Shown here one piece after another: positions 41,911 to 50,370 of a stretch of DNA of 50,582 nt. The notes under the pieces were generated by a model. That model worked only from the letters and a program-made list of their open reading frames with translations, was not told the origin of the DNA and ran no database searches. The DNA is taken from assembly GCA_029248265.1 (NCBI GenBank), contig JAQWJQ010000013.1, forward strand, positions 1 through 50,582, read 5' to 3'. The DNA is from Planctomycetota bacterium (GTDB lineage: Bacteria; Planctomycetota; UBA1135; GCA-002686595). Position numbers and translations under genes: made by a program. Every line of letters starts with the position of its first letter. Within the stretch, counting starts at the first letter, position 1.

Positions 41911-43325
41911 GCGTGACCCCGTACCTCCTGAGCCTCTTCGCCCTCGTCGCGCCCCTCGCCGCGCCGCCCCTCGCCGCGCCGCCCGCCGCCGCGACGTCCG
42001 CCGCCGCGACGTCCGCCGCCCAGGACGGTCACTGGCCGAGCTTCCGCGGCCCCGGGGGGAGCGGCGTCTGTGACGACGCGGCGCTCCCCGTGAGCTGGGA
42101 CGCGGATCCCGAGTCGGAGACCCCGAGCGGCGTCCTGTGGCGCGCTGAGGTGCCGGGGCTCGGCCACTCGAGTCCGATCGTCTGGGGGGACAGGGTGTAC
42201 GTCTGCACCGCGGTGCCCGAGGGGGGCGTGGCGGAGCTCATGCTCGGCAAGGGCGGCCAGCCCACGGCGGCCAACGACGAGCGGCCCCACCAGTGGCTGA
42301 TCCTCTGCTTCCACAAGGGGACGGGCGAGGAGCTCTGGCGACGGGTCGTGCACGAGGGGGTCCCGCGGGCCACGCGCCACGAGAAGGCGACCCAGGCGAA
42401 CTCGACCCTGGCCTGCGACGGCGAGCGGCTGGTGGCGTGCCTGGGCTCCGAGGGGCTCCACTGCTTCGACCTCGAGGGCGAGCGGCTCTGGCGCAAGGAC
42501 CTCGGCGTGGTGGACATCTCCAAGTACGGCATCGGCTGGGGCTACGCGAGCTCGCCGGCGCTGCACGGGGACCGGGTCGTCATCGCCTGCGACGACCCCA
42601 AGCGACCGTTCGTGGCCGCGTTCCAGCTCTCTGACGGCGAGGAGGTCTGGCGCGTGGACCGCGCCGGGATCTGCGAGCGCAGCTGGGGCACGCCCTTCGT
42701 CCACGCCTCCGAGGGCCGGACCCAGGTGGTGGTCAACGGCTGGCCGGTGGTGGCGTCCTACGACCTCGAGGACGGCGCGGAGCTCTGGCGCATCGAGGGC
42801 GGCGGTGACAACCCGATACCGACCCCCTTCGCCGCCGACGGCCACATCGTCGTCGCCAGCGCCCACGGCCCCATGTCGCCCATCTACATGGTGCGCCCCG
42901 GCGCCGAGGGCAACATCACGCCGAGCAAGCGCGAGCCCTCCAACGCAGGCGTGCTCTGGAGCACCACCCGCGGGGGCTCCTACATGTCCACGCCCGTGGT
43001 CTACCGGGGCATCGTCTTCCTGGGCAGCTCCAGCATGGCCAGCGCCTTCGACGCCCGCACCGGGAAGCGCCTCTTCAAGGAGCGCCTGGGACCGAACACG
43101 GCGGTCATCGCCTCGCCGGTCGCCGGGGACGGCAAGGTCTACCTCACCTCCGAGGAGGGCACCGTCCACGTCCTCGAGGCCAGCCGGGACTTCAAGGTCC
43201 TGGGGACCTGCCCCCTGGGCGAGCCCTGCTTCGCGACGCCGGCGATCTCGGAAGGCGCGCTCTTCTTCCGGACCACCGGGAGCCTCGTGGCCGTCGGCGC
43301 GCGGCTGGCGTCGAAGGGCGACTGA
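41907..43325 (+). CDS. PQQ-like beta-propeller exported protein (BamB-like fold)
   Basis: 472 residues; the ATG overlaps the preceding stop. The signal peptide (YLLSLFALVAPLAAPPLAAP) runs into an Ala/Pro/Ser stretch encoded by short repeats. The mature part begins WPSFRGPGGSGVCDD, the typical opening of planctomycete PQQ-like proteins. Blades end in the W-docking pattern (GEELWRRVVHEG, GERLWRKDLGVVD, GEEVWRVDRAGIC and GAELWRIEGGGD), followed by GKRLFKERLGPNT and VHVLEASRDFKVL. Whether PQQ is bound cannot be seen; most such proteins do not bind it. The fold also serves as protein-protein scaffold. Expected to be periplasmic. The coupled FG-GAP gene upstream suggests a common complex. Confidence 0.9.
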   Translation: MSVTPYLLSLFALVAPLAAPPLAAPPAAATSAAATSAAQDGHWPSFRGPGGSGVCDDAALPVSWDADPESETPSGVLWRAEVPGLGHSSPIVWGDRVYVCTAVPEGGVAELMLGKGGQPTAANDERPHQWLILCFHKGTGEELWRRVVHEGVPRATRHEKATQANSTLACDGERLVACLGSEGLHCFDLEGERLWRKDLGVVDISKYGIGWGYASSPALHGDRVVIACDDPKRPFVAAFQLSDGEEVWRVDRAGICERSWGTPFVHASEGRTQVVVNGWPVVASYDLEDGAELWRIEGGGDNPIPTPFAADGHIVVASAHGPMSPIYMVRPGAEGNITPSKREPSNAGVLWSTTRGGSYMSTPVVYRGIVFLGSSSMASAFDARTGKRLFKERLGPNTAVIASPVAGDGKVYLTSEEGTVHVLEASRDFKVLGTCPLGEPCFATPAISEGALFFRTTGSLVAVGARLASKGD

Positions 43326-43528
43326 GGGCAGCCTCAATCCCCACGACGAGCAGCAGCGCAGACTGCCGGTCACCGGCGGGGGATGCAAAGGCGTGGAGCC
43401 GCTGGATGCGTCCGCACCAGACAGGGGTAGGGGTGCTTGTCGCGCTGATGACCGGCTTCATAGCCACTCCAAGTACCAGCGCAAGTCGGTGAGCGTTCGC
43501 GGCGCGGCGACCGTGGCAGGCACCGTCG

Positions 43529-45697
43529 TCAGCGTCTGGGGCGTCTGGGCTCCTTCGACAGCGCCTCGACCATGAGCTCGGCCATCTGAGCGCCCAGGGT
43601 CAGCTGGGCCTCGGTGTCGAAGTGGGTGTTGTCTTTCAGGGTGCTGAGCCCGTCGGTGTTGATGATGTGGACCTGCTTGTCCTGTGCGGCAACGGCCTCC
43701 TGCGCCGCTTGCACCGTCTTGGCCTGATCAAAGTTCCAGGGCGTCTCCTTCAGGAGGCTCGAGGAGATCCGCCCCATGACGATCGGGAGAGCGGCGTGGG
43801 CGGTGTCCTTGCGCACCCCGGCGACCAGGAGTTTCAGGTTGGCCTCATAGGCCTCGGCCGTCTCCACGGCGCTCGAGTCTGACTCGCCCTGCATCCAGAG
43901 CATCCCGGCGACCGCGTACTCAACGTCCGCCTCGTCGAGCTGCGCTGTCGCGTCGCGGAAGTTGCGGATGAACCTCTCATACATCCCCTTCCCCGGAACC
44001 CACTGGGTGTGGAGCTTGGTCCCTCCGGCCGAGGTCTTGGTGAGCGCGATGGTGTGGTCGGGATAAGCCGTGGCGAGGCGGTGAGCAAAGGCCATCTCCG
44101 GACCGAATTGCCGATCTCGGGCGATCGCCATCGAGTCCGCCGTCAGCGCGACCCAGGCCTCCCTCTTGTGATCCCATGTCACGACGTTGTCCGGATGGGA
44201 TTGAAAGGCCGCGGGGAGCTCTGCCGCGAGACCACAGCCGTCCATGTTCGACTGGCCGCCGAGCAGGAAGAGCTTGACGGGTCCCATGCCAATCTTGACA
44301 CCTGGCGAGAGCTCGACGCAGACGAGCTCGTCCTGGCTGCGCATGAGGATGCGGGTGCCGGAGACGGCGGGAGGGGCCCAGAGCTGGCCGTCGCGGGCGC
44401 GGATCTCGAAGGGGTCGAAGCGGCCGAGCTCCTGGTAGCCCGTCGGGGTCGCGCGGGCGGCGACGAGGGTGCCCTTGTAGCCGTCCTGGATGAGGAAGGC
44501 GTCGGCGACTTGGACCATGCCGCCTCGGCCGAAGTTGGGGTCGTCGCCGGTGCGCCAGAGCTCCTCTCCCTCGAGGTTGAAGCAGACCAGGCCGCCCTCG
44601 GAGCGGCGGCGTCGGCTGCCGTTCCAGTTCTCGTTGGCGAGGACGTAGATGTGCCCCTCGTGGAGGATGGGCTGGTGCGTCTGGGAGCCGCGGGTGCTTC
44701 GGAAGACCTCATCGACGCGCTCGACGCCCCAGGGCTCACCCTCGTCCTGCTGGACCCAGCGCGGATTCAGGAGCACGGAGCCGGCGCGATATCCGCCCGT
44801 CATGAAGATCTGATTGCGGTCCGCGCCCACGACGATCGGCTGGGCGACGGGGAGCCCGCAGAGGGTCAGGTCGTGGCGCCAGAGCGTCTCGCCGGTGGCG
44901 GGGTCCAGGGACCAGAGGGTGGAGGGTGCAGGCTTGTCGCGGCCCGAGGCGGTGTCGTTGCAGGCGTTGAGCAAGAGCTGCCACCGACCCATGAGGCGCA
45001 CGAGCGTGGGGGACGAGTGGGTGTAGCCCAGGTGCTCCGAGCGCCAGCGCACCTCGCCGGTCGCGCGGTCGAGGGCGACGAGCCCGACGTCCTTGTTCAG
45101 GGGAGCCGCGAACACGAGGTCTTCGAAGACCACGGGGTGCACGCACCAGCCGAACATGGGCTTGCGTCCACCGAGGGCCTCGGCCACGTCGACCTTCCAG
45201 AGGAGCTCCCGCTTCGTCCGGTCGAAGCAGGCCACCGGCCCGAAGCCGCTGGTGGTGTAGACATGGTTTCCAACCACGGTGGGCACCGTGCGCGAGCCGT
45301 CGTAGTTGAGGCGGCCCTCCTGTGGGTAGCCGGCCGACCACAGCTCTTCGCCCGAGTCGAGGTCGAAGACCCGCAGCACGTCTCGCTCGCCGCGCTCGTG
45401 GTCGAAGAGGAACACCTCGCCGCCCGCGACCGCCGCGCCCCCGTACCCGCCGCCGGCGGGCTGTCGCCAGAGGACCTTCGGGCCGGCCTTGGGCCAGGTG
45501 AAGGTCTCCTCGGGCCAGGGCGCGACCGCCGTGCCCTCGGGGCCCAGGTAGCGCGGCCAGTCGTTGGCCGCAGGAGCCTGGGTCGCAGAAGCCTGGGTCG
45601 CAGAAGCCTGCGTCGCCGCGTCGGTGGACGGCGCGGCGGGGTGGGGGACGGACTGGGCGGCCGCGAGGAGCGCGGCGCAGAGGAGGATGCTGTTCAT
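43529..45697 (-). CDS. Fusion of PQQ-like propeller and sialate O-acetylesterase (SASA/CE6) domain
   Basis: 722 residues from the ATG at 45697 (signal MNSILLCAALLAAAQSVPHP). A short linker with the repeat ASATQ follows. Residues about 45-460 are a PQQ-like propeller (NDWPRYLGPEGTAVAP at its start; blades ending GEELWSAGYPQE, TGEVRWRSEHLG, TGETLWRHDLTL and GEELWRTGDD). At about residue 470 the sequence passes without linker into an SGNH esterase: KLFLLGGQSNMDGCGLA (block I Ser), ALTKTSAGGTKLHTQW, VAGMLWMQGESDSSAVETAE and, near the C-terminus, KDNTHFDTEAQLTLGAQM with the catalytic Asp/His. Such esterases normally have their own signal peptide. This is therefore either a true two-domain enzyme or the result of a deletion joining two genes. 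Expected outside the cytoplasm, acting on acetylated sugars. Confidence 0.88.
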   Translation of the reverse strand: MNSILLCAALLAAAQSVPHPAAPSTDAATQASATQASATQAPAANDWPRYLGPEGTAVAPWPEETFTWPKAGPKVLWRQPAGGGYGGAAVAGGEVFLFDHERGERDVLRVFDLDSGEELWSAGYPQEGRLNYDGSRTVPTVVGNHVYTTSGFGPVACFDRTKRELLWKVDVAEALGGRKPMFGWCVHPVVFEDLVFAAPLNKDVGLVALDRATGEVRWRSEHLGYTHSSPTLVRLMGRWQLLLNACNDTASGRDKPAPSTLWSLDPATGETLWRHDLTLCGLPVAQPIVVGADRNQIFMTGGYRAGSVLLNPRWVQQDEGEPWGVERVDEVFRSTRGSQTHQPILHEGHIYVLANENWNGSRRRRSEGGLVCFNLEGEELWRTGDDPNFGRGGMVQVADAFLIQDGYKGTLVAARATPTGYQELGRFDPFEIRARDGQLWAPPAVSGTRILMRSQDELVCVELSPGVKIGMGPVKLFLLGGQSNMDGCGLAAELPAAFQSHPDNVVTWDHKREAWVALTADSMAIARDRQFGPEMAFAHRLATAYPDHTIALTKTSAGGTKLHTQWVPGKGMYERFIRNFRDATAQLDEADVEYAVAGMLWMQGESDSSAVETAEAYEANLKLLVAGVRKDTAHAALPIVMGRISSSLLKETPWNFDQAKTVQAAQEAVAAQDKQVHIINTDGLSTLKDNTHFDTEAQLTLGAQMAELMVEALSKEPRRPRR
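45570..45614 (-). repeat. Three 15-bp tandem repeats encoding ASATQ/APATQ units
   Basis: Copies at 45570-45584, 45585-45599 and 45600-45614 differ by one base each. They encode the linker just after the signal peptide of the propeller-esterase fusion and keep the frame, so copy number can vary without harm. Confidence 0.85.
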
Positions 45698-45740
45698 GGG
45701 GGCGTGGGGCTGCGGCGCCCGAGGATACGCCGCTCCCTCT

Positions 45741-45776
45741 CCTGGAGGTGTCAGGCCCGTCCCTGGCGGTGTCAGG
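45741..45776. promoter_or_regulatory. Twin 15-bp repeat upstream of the propeller-esterase gene
   Basis: CCTGGAGGTGTCAGG (45741-45755) and CCTGGCGGTGTCAGG (45762-45776) differ at one position and start 21 bases apart, two turns of the helix. Each has palindromic ends (CCTG...CAGG). They lie 44-79 bases before the ATG at 45697, where an operator pair would be expected. Confidence 0.45.
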
Positions 45777-45848
45777 GATACGTCACGGGTCCGTGGGTGT
45801 CCCCGCGCGGGCACCGCCCTCGGCCTCGTCCCCTCGCGGGGCGGCCCC

Positions 45849-48092
45849 TCAGCGCTCGAACCGGAGCACGACGCCCTCCGCGTCGCTCGCGATGAACTCG
45901 AGGATGGCGGGGTCGGGCGTCCCCTCGACGGTGCTCCCCACCGTGCTCTCGGGCGTGGCGGCCGGGGCATCGGGCGGGGTCGGGAACTTCGCCACGAGGT
46001 CGACCTCGCCCTGCTCGGGCAGGTCGAGGCGGAAGGCCCCTGCCTCGTCCGTCCTCGCGGCCATCAGGGCGTTGTCCTTCAGCTGCGGGGCGCCGCTGCG
46101 GTAGGCGAGGACCTGGGCGCCAGCGACGGGGGCGCCGTCGGCGTCCTCGACCCGGCCGGTGAGCGACACCAGCTCCTGCAGGACGAGCTCCACCTCCGTG
46201 TCGCCGGCGCGCGCGCGGGCGGTGGGGCTGGCGCCGAGGCGCGCGTCGGGGTGGTACCAGTTGTAAGAGGCGACAATGGTGAAGAGCTCCACCTCGCCCA
46301 TGCCCTCGGTCACGCCGAGGAGCTCGAAGCGCCCGTCTGCGCCCGAGCGCGCGCGGATCCGCGGCTGGTCCGGTCCGCCTGCGACCTGCACGAAGACCCC
46401 CGTGGCGGGCGAGCGGTCCGGGGTGAGGACGACCCCGGTGATGGGGGTCCCCAGCTCGAGGCGCAGCGTCACATCGTCCACCTGCTGGCCCTCTTCCAGC
46501 TGGATCGTCTGCTCGTCGTTCGCGCTGGGCTGGCCCTTGACGGCGGCGGTCACCTTCATCGTGCCTCCGGGCACGTCGTCGAAGTGGAAGCGTCCGTCGG
46601 CGTCGGTGCGGGACTCGCGCACCGTCGTCACCCAGGTGTTCGGGATGCCCTCATCGTCGGGTCGGAGCCGCCCGAGGTCGCCGTTGGCGCCCCGGAGCTT
46701 CACGGAATGCCCGGGGATCGGGACGCCCGACGATGTCGTCAGGGACCCCTCGATGCGGCCGCCGGGGTGGAGGACGAGGTCCCCGAGGTCGATCCGCTCG
46801 CGGTCGGCCTCGTCCGCGGGGAAGTCGTAGATCCGCGTCCCCAGACCGTCCTTCTTCAGGAAGAGCTGGTGGTCCACCAGGGGATGCAGGGACGTCAGCG
46901 CGAAGCGCCCGTCGGCGCCCGTGACCGTCGAGACCCAGTCGGTCCTCGACACGCCCTCCGCCTTCTTCGTGCCGGACCCGGCCACGTAGACCCCCGGCAG
47001 CGGGGCGCCGTCCGGGTCGACCACCCGGCCGGTGGCGAACCGGCCGGCGCGGAGCACGAAGTCCACCCGGGTGTCGGCCGACAGCTCGGAGAACGGGAGC
47101 TTGGCCCGCTCGCCGCCGTACCCCTCGGCGCGCGCCCGCAGGTCCGTCAGGTCGCGGCGCCGGACGCCGCCCACCCCGACGAGCTCGTACTCCCCCTGGA
47201 GGTTGGTGGTGCCGGAGCGCTTGAAGGACCCGCCGAGGCCCACCTCAGCGCCGGGAATCGGGCTCCCGCTGGCATCTGTGACGACGCCGTGGATACGCAC
47301 CCCGGGGTCCAGGTTCAGGTCTACACGGGTGCGAACACCCGACCGCAGCTCGACGCGCTGGTCCGGGGGGACGGCGGCGTCCTCGGGGGTGATCTGCAAG
47401 GTGACGAGGCCGGGGGGGAGGTCCTCGAAGAGGAAGTCCCCGGCGAGGCCGGTGCGCGTGCGGCACAGCTCAAGCCGACGGTCGTCCCGGCCGAGGATCA
47501 GGGCGCCCTCCACCGGCGAGCCGTCCGTGGTGCGGGTCAGCGTCCCCTCGAGGATCGCCGCCTCCGCGAGCCGCAAGACCAGGTCCTCGCCCACGAAGAC
47601 GTGGGACCGGCGCGCCAGGGCGTGCCGGGCCGCGCGGGCTTCGAGGTCCAGGGGCACCGCCGTCGGGACGGCCAGCTCGAAGCGCCCCGCCGCGTCGGTC
47701 GAGCCCTCCGCCACCGCCTCGCGCGCCTCCCGCTCGCTCATGTCGGGGATGCGGAACTCGGAGTACATCCGGCGCGTGACGGTCACCCGCGCGCCGGGGA
47801 GCGGCGAGCCGGAGGACGCGCTGAGGACGATCCCCGTCAGGAGCCCATCGTGCGCGGCCAGCGCGGGCGGCACCTCGGTCGCCCCGGGGTCGTCGTCATC
47901 GCCCGCAGCGACCCGAGCCTCGTCGACCACGAGACCTTGCAGCTCCGCCGCGCCGACGTCGGCCCCATCGGTCGCGGCCGCGGAGCCGGACAGCAGCGGA
48001 CCGCCGGGGGCTTCTGGCTCCTGGAGTGCGCCCCATCCGAGCGCGGCGAGGAGCGCTACGGCGAGGGCGAGGGCGGTCTTGCGGGAGATCAT
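45849..48092 (-). CDS. Exported multi-repeat carboxypeptidase-regulatory-domain protein
   Basis: 747 residues from the ATG at 48092, which starts the signal peptide or anchor (TALALAVALLAALGWGALQ). Residues about 85-730 consist of at least seven Ig-like CarboxypepD_reg units with the pattern G-x-V-x-D-x-x-G-x-P-V/I/L-x-G-A ... D-x-x-G-R-F: LSASSGSPLPGARVTVTR, GVVTDASGSPIPGAEVGLGG, GRVVDPDGAPLPGVYVAGSG, SGVPIPGHSVKLRGANG and GRVEDADGAPVAGAQVLAYR, among others. No enzyme domain is attached. In planctomycetes such chains are thought to be surface or periplasmic stalks. An unusual pair of palindromes (48121-48162) precedes the gene. Confidence 0.88.
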   Translation of the reverse strand: MISRKTALALAVALLAALGWGALQEPEAPGGPLLSGSAAATDGADVGAAELQGLVVDEARVAAGDDDDPGATEVPPALAAHDGLLTGIVLSASSGSPLPGARVTVTRRMYSEFRIPDMSEREAREAVAEGSTDAAGRFELAVPTAVPLDLEARAARHALARRSHVFVGEDLVLRLAEAAILEGTLTRTTDGSPVEGALILGRDDRRLELCRTRTGLAGDFLFEDLPPGLVTLQITPEDAAVPPDQRVELRSGVRTRVDLNLDPGVRIHGVVTDASGSPIPGAEVGLGGSFKRSGTTNLQGEYELVGVGGVRRRDLTDLRARAEGYGGERAKLPFSELSADTRVDFVLRAGRFATGRVVDPDGAPLPGVYVAGSGTKKAEGVSRTDWVSTVTGADGRFALTSLHPLVDHQLFLKKDGLGTRIYDFPADEADRERIDLGDLVLHPGGRIEGSLTTSSGVPIPGHSVKLRGANGDLGRLRPDDEGIPNTWVTTVRESRTDADGRFHFDDVPGGTMKVTAAVKGQPSANDEQTIQLEEGQQVDDVTLRLELGTPITGVVLTPDRSPATGVFVQVAGGPDQPRIRARSGADGRFELLGVTEGMGEVELFTIVASYNWYHPDARLGASPTARARAGDTEVELVLQELVSLTGRVEDADGAPVAGAQVLAYRSGAPQLKDNALMAARTDEAGAFRLDLPEQGEVDLVAKFPTPPDAPAATPESTVGSTVEGTPDPAILEFIASDAEGVVLRFER

Positions 48093-48120
48093 GGGCGCAG
48101 TGTTGCACAGGCTTGGCACG

Positions 48121-48162
48121 ATGTACGGTAGGATACCGTACATCTACGGTATTTTATCGTAG
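48121..48162 (-). promoter_or_regulatory. Double-palindrome operator/promoter region
   Basis: ATGTACGGTA (48121-48130) and TACCGTACAT (48134-48143) form a perfect 10-bp inverted repeat around GGA. Directly adjacent, CTACGGT (48144-48150) and ATCGTAG (48156-48162) form a second one with one wobble. All four arms share the core TACGGTA or TACGATA. The block is AT-rich in a GC-rich neighbourhood and starts 29 bases upstream of the gene at 48092. On the minus strand TAAAAT (48156-48151) could be a -10 box. Confidence 0.6.
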
Positions 48163-48181
48163 GTGTGCCTTCCGGGGTCCC

Positions 48182-50164
48182 TCACCCGTCGCTGACGGTG
48201 ACGCCGATCTCGGCGGCCGAGGCCCAGGGGCCGCCCTTGTTCTCGGAGAGGACCCGGACTCGCACGTAGCGGGCGGGGACGGGGACGGGGAGGTCGAGGC
48301 GCTGGCCCTTGCGCTGGCGCTTGAAGGTGGTGGTGGCCACCGGCGCCTCGGGGAAGCGCTCGGGGTCGGTGGAGAGGTAGAGCTCGGTCTCGGCGAAGGC
48401 GCCGTTCCAGCCGCCGTCCTGGCGGGCGAGGTAGCGCAGGCCCGTGACGGCGCGCACGGCGCCGAGGTCGAGGACCAGCTCGTGGGGGTGCTTCGCCAGC
48501 ACGTCCGAGAAGCGCGTGTGCCAGATGGTGGTGGGGTCCCCGTCGATGGCGCGCGCGGCGAGCTTGCCGTTGGCTTCGTTCTGGCTGCTGAAGGAGACGA
48601 CGGTCATGTCGGCGGCGGGCAGCAGGTCCTTGCCCTTGAGCCGGTTGGGCTTGCCCTTCGGCTTGCGCGGCGCGGGGCGGTCGGGGGAGGTGCCCCACTT
48701 CGCGTCGCGGTCCTTCTCGTGGCGGGTGCGCGCGGGGTCGCGGTAGGTGCCGGGCCGGGCGGGGGTGAACTCGCGGGCGGCGATGGCGGCCATGGCGGCG
48801 ACGCGCTCGGGGTGCTCGGCTGCCAGGTCGCGCTCCTCGCTCACGTCTTCGGAGAGGTCATAGAGGGTCCAGGTCCCGGTGCCGTTGGCGAGCACCTCGT
48901 CCCAGCCGCCGCCGCCCTTGCGGGAGAGCAGCCCCTTCCAGTCGCCCACGCGCACGGCCAGCTGGCTGCCGAACTCCCAGTAGAGGAAGTCGTGCTCGGC
49001 CTGCTCGCCGGACGCCAGCAGCGTCGGCGCGATGGACATGCCGTCGATGCCCTCGGGCGAGGTCGCGCCGGTGAGCGCGGCGATGGTGGGGAACACGTCG
49101 GGCTGGTAGAAGACCAGGTCGCTCTCGGCGCCAGCAGGGATGTGCCCGGGCCAGCGGGCCAGGGAGGGAATCCGCAGCCCGCCCTCGAAGAGGTTGCCCT
49201 TGCCGCCGCGGAACTCGACGCCGGTGCGCGGGTCCACGTTGGGACCAAAGAAGCCGCGCGGGTGGTCGGGGGAGCGGAAGCGGTCCTGGCCGCCATTGTC
49301 CCCGGTGAAGAAGACCACGGTGTTGTCGTCGAGGCCGAGCTCGTCGAGGAGCTCGAGCACCTGTCCGAGGTTGCGGTCCACGAGGCTCACCATGGCCGCG
49401 TAGTTCTTCACGTCCTGCTTCACGTCGTCCTGCTTCATCCACTCCTCGTCCTCGTAGAGCGCCCACACAGGGTCGTCCTCGGGGATGTCGTACATGCCGT
49501 GGGGCGGCGTGATGGGCAGGTAGCAGAAGAAGGGTTCGTCTTCGTGCTCGCGAATGAAGTCGAGGCCGGCGTCCATGATCTCGTAGTGCGAGTAGGTCTC
49601 GCCGCTGCGGCCGCCGACGTTGCCCTCCAGGGGCACCTCCTCGCTGTTGCGCACCAGGTACGGCGGATAGAAGGAGTGGGCGTGGACCTGGTCGTAGTAC
49701 CCGAAGAACGTGTCGAAGCCGTGCTCCTCCGGGACGCCCGTGGAGTCACGCCCGCCGCAGCCCCACTTGCCGAAGCCGCCGGTGGCGTAGCCCTGCTCCT
49801 TGAGCATGGAGGCGATGGTCGGCTCGCCTTCTCGGAGCGGTGTGCCGCCGTCATTGGCGCGCACCGAGGCGTGGCCCGCATGCAGCCCCGTCATCAGGTT
49901 GCAGCGCAGGGGGGCGCAGACGGGTGAGCCCGCATAGGCGCGGGTGAAGCGCATGCCTTCGGTGGCGAACCGGTCGATGTTGGGCGTCTGGATGTAGGGA
50001 TTGCCCATGTGCCCCAGCTCGAAGTACGCGAGCTCGTCGCTCATCACGTAGACGACGTTCGGGCGCGTCTCGACCTCCCCGGCAGCCTCTTCTGGGTGGC
50101 CCTCGGGGGAGGCGGAGCAGGCGAGGATGAGCAGGGTGGCGAGGAGCAGGGGGCTTTGGCGCAT
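48182..50164 (-). CDS. Type I sulfatase lipoprotein with C-terminal discoidin (F5/8C) domain
   Basis: 660 residues. Lipoprotein signal LLLATLLILACSAS, lipid cysteine at residue 16. The sulfatase fold starts RPNVVYVMSDELAYFELG (about 34-51), with Asp43 as metal ligand. SPVCAPLRCNLMTGLHAGH carries the Cys83-x-Pro-x-Arg motif converted to formylglycine by a sulfatase-maturing enzyme not present in the window; the usual Ser/Ala before Arg is Leu. VVFFTGDNGGQDRFRSPDHPRG supplies further metal and sulfate contacts. Residues about 515-660 form an F5/8 type C domain (RAIDGDPTTIWHTRFS, then HELVLDLGAVRAVTGLRYLA and PVPARYVRVRVLSE), for attachment to polysaccharide. The enzyme should remove sulfate from a marine or algal type polysaccharide at the cell surface. 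Confidence 0.93.
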   Translation of the reverse strand: MRQSPLLLATLLILACSASPEGHPEEAAGEVETRPNVVYVMSDELAYFELGHMGNPYIQTPNIDRFATEGMRFTRAYAGSPVCAPLRCNLMTGLHAGHASVRANDGGTPLREGEPTIASMLKEQGYATGGFGKWGCGGRDSTGVPEEHGFDTFFGYYDQVHAHSFYPPYLVRNSEEVPLEGNVGGRSGETYSHYEIMDAGLDFIREHEDEPFFCYLPITPPHGMYDIPEDDPVWALYEDEEWMKQDDVKQDVKNYAAMVSLVDRNLGQVLELLDELGLDDNTVVFFTGDNGGQDRFRSPDHPRGFFGPNVDPRTGVEFRGGKGNLFEGGLRIPSLARWPGHIPAGAESDLVFYQPDVFPTIAALTGATSPEGIDGMSIAPTLLASGEQAEHDFLYWEFGSQLAVRVGDWKGLLSRKGGGGWDEVLANGTGTWTLYDLSEDVSEERDLAAEHPERVAAMAAIAAREFTPARPGTYRDPARTRHEKDRDAKWGTSPDRPAPRKPKGKPNRLKGKDLLPAADMTVVSFSSQNEANGKLAARAIDGDPTTIWHTRFSDVLAKHPHELVLDLGAVRAVTGLRYLARQDGGWNGAFAETELYLSTDPERFPEAPVATTTFKRQRKGQRLDLPVPVPARYVRVRVLSENKGGPWASAAEIGVTVSDG

Positions 50165-50370
50165 GCTTCTGGTCTAGCACAGTCAATCGCGGCCTGCTCG
50201 TCCGTCGATAAACTGGGCGCCAGCGTCCGCGGCCATCACGCCCCATCGGGCGAGGCCGCAGAATCCGGGGATTCCCATCGACGGATTGAAGCGCCCGGCG
50301 ACCCACCTCCGGTGAAGCCCGTGACCGCACCGGCCATGGCTCCTCAACCTCGGCTCCCGTACCCCTGCCC

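Noticed and set aside
41940-42020. Short GCC/GCG repeats suggestive of a mobile or CRISPR-like repeat
   Set aside because: They are codon repeats for Ala/Pro/Ser in the linker after a signal peptide, with no spacer structure.
43365-43377. Palindrome GCCGGT-C-ACCGGC in the gap 43326-43528
   Set aside because: Too short a centre for an RNA hairpin and situated between convergent genes, where no promoter is needed; GC-rich palindromes of this size are expected by chance.
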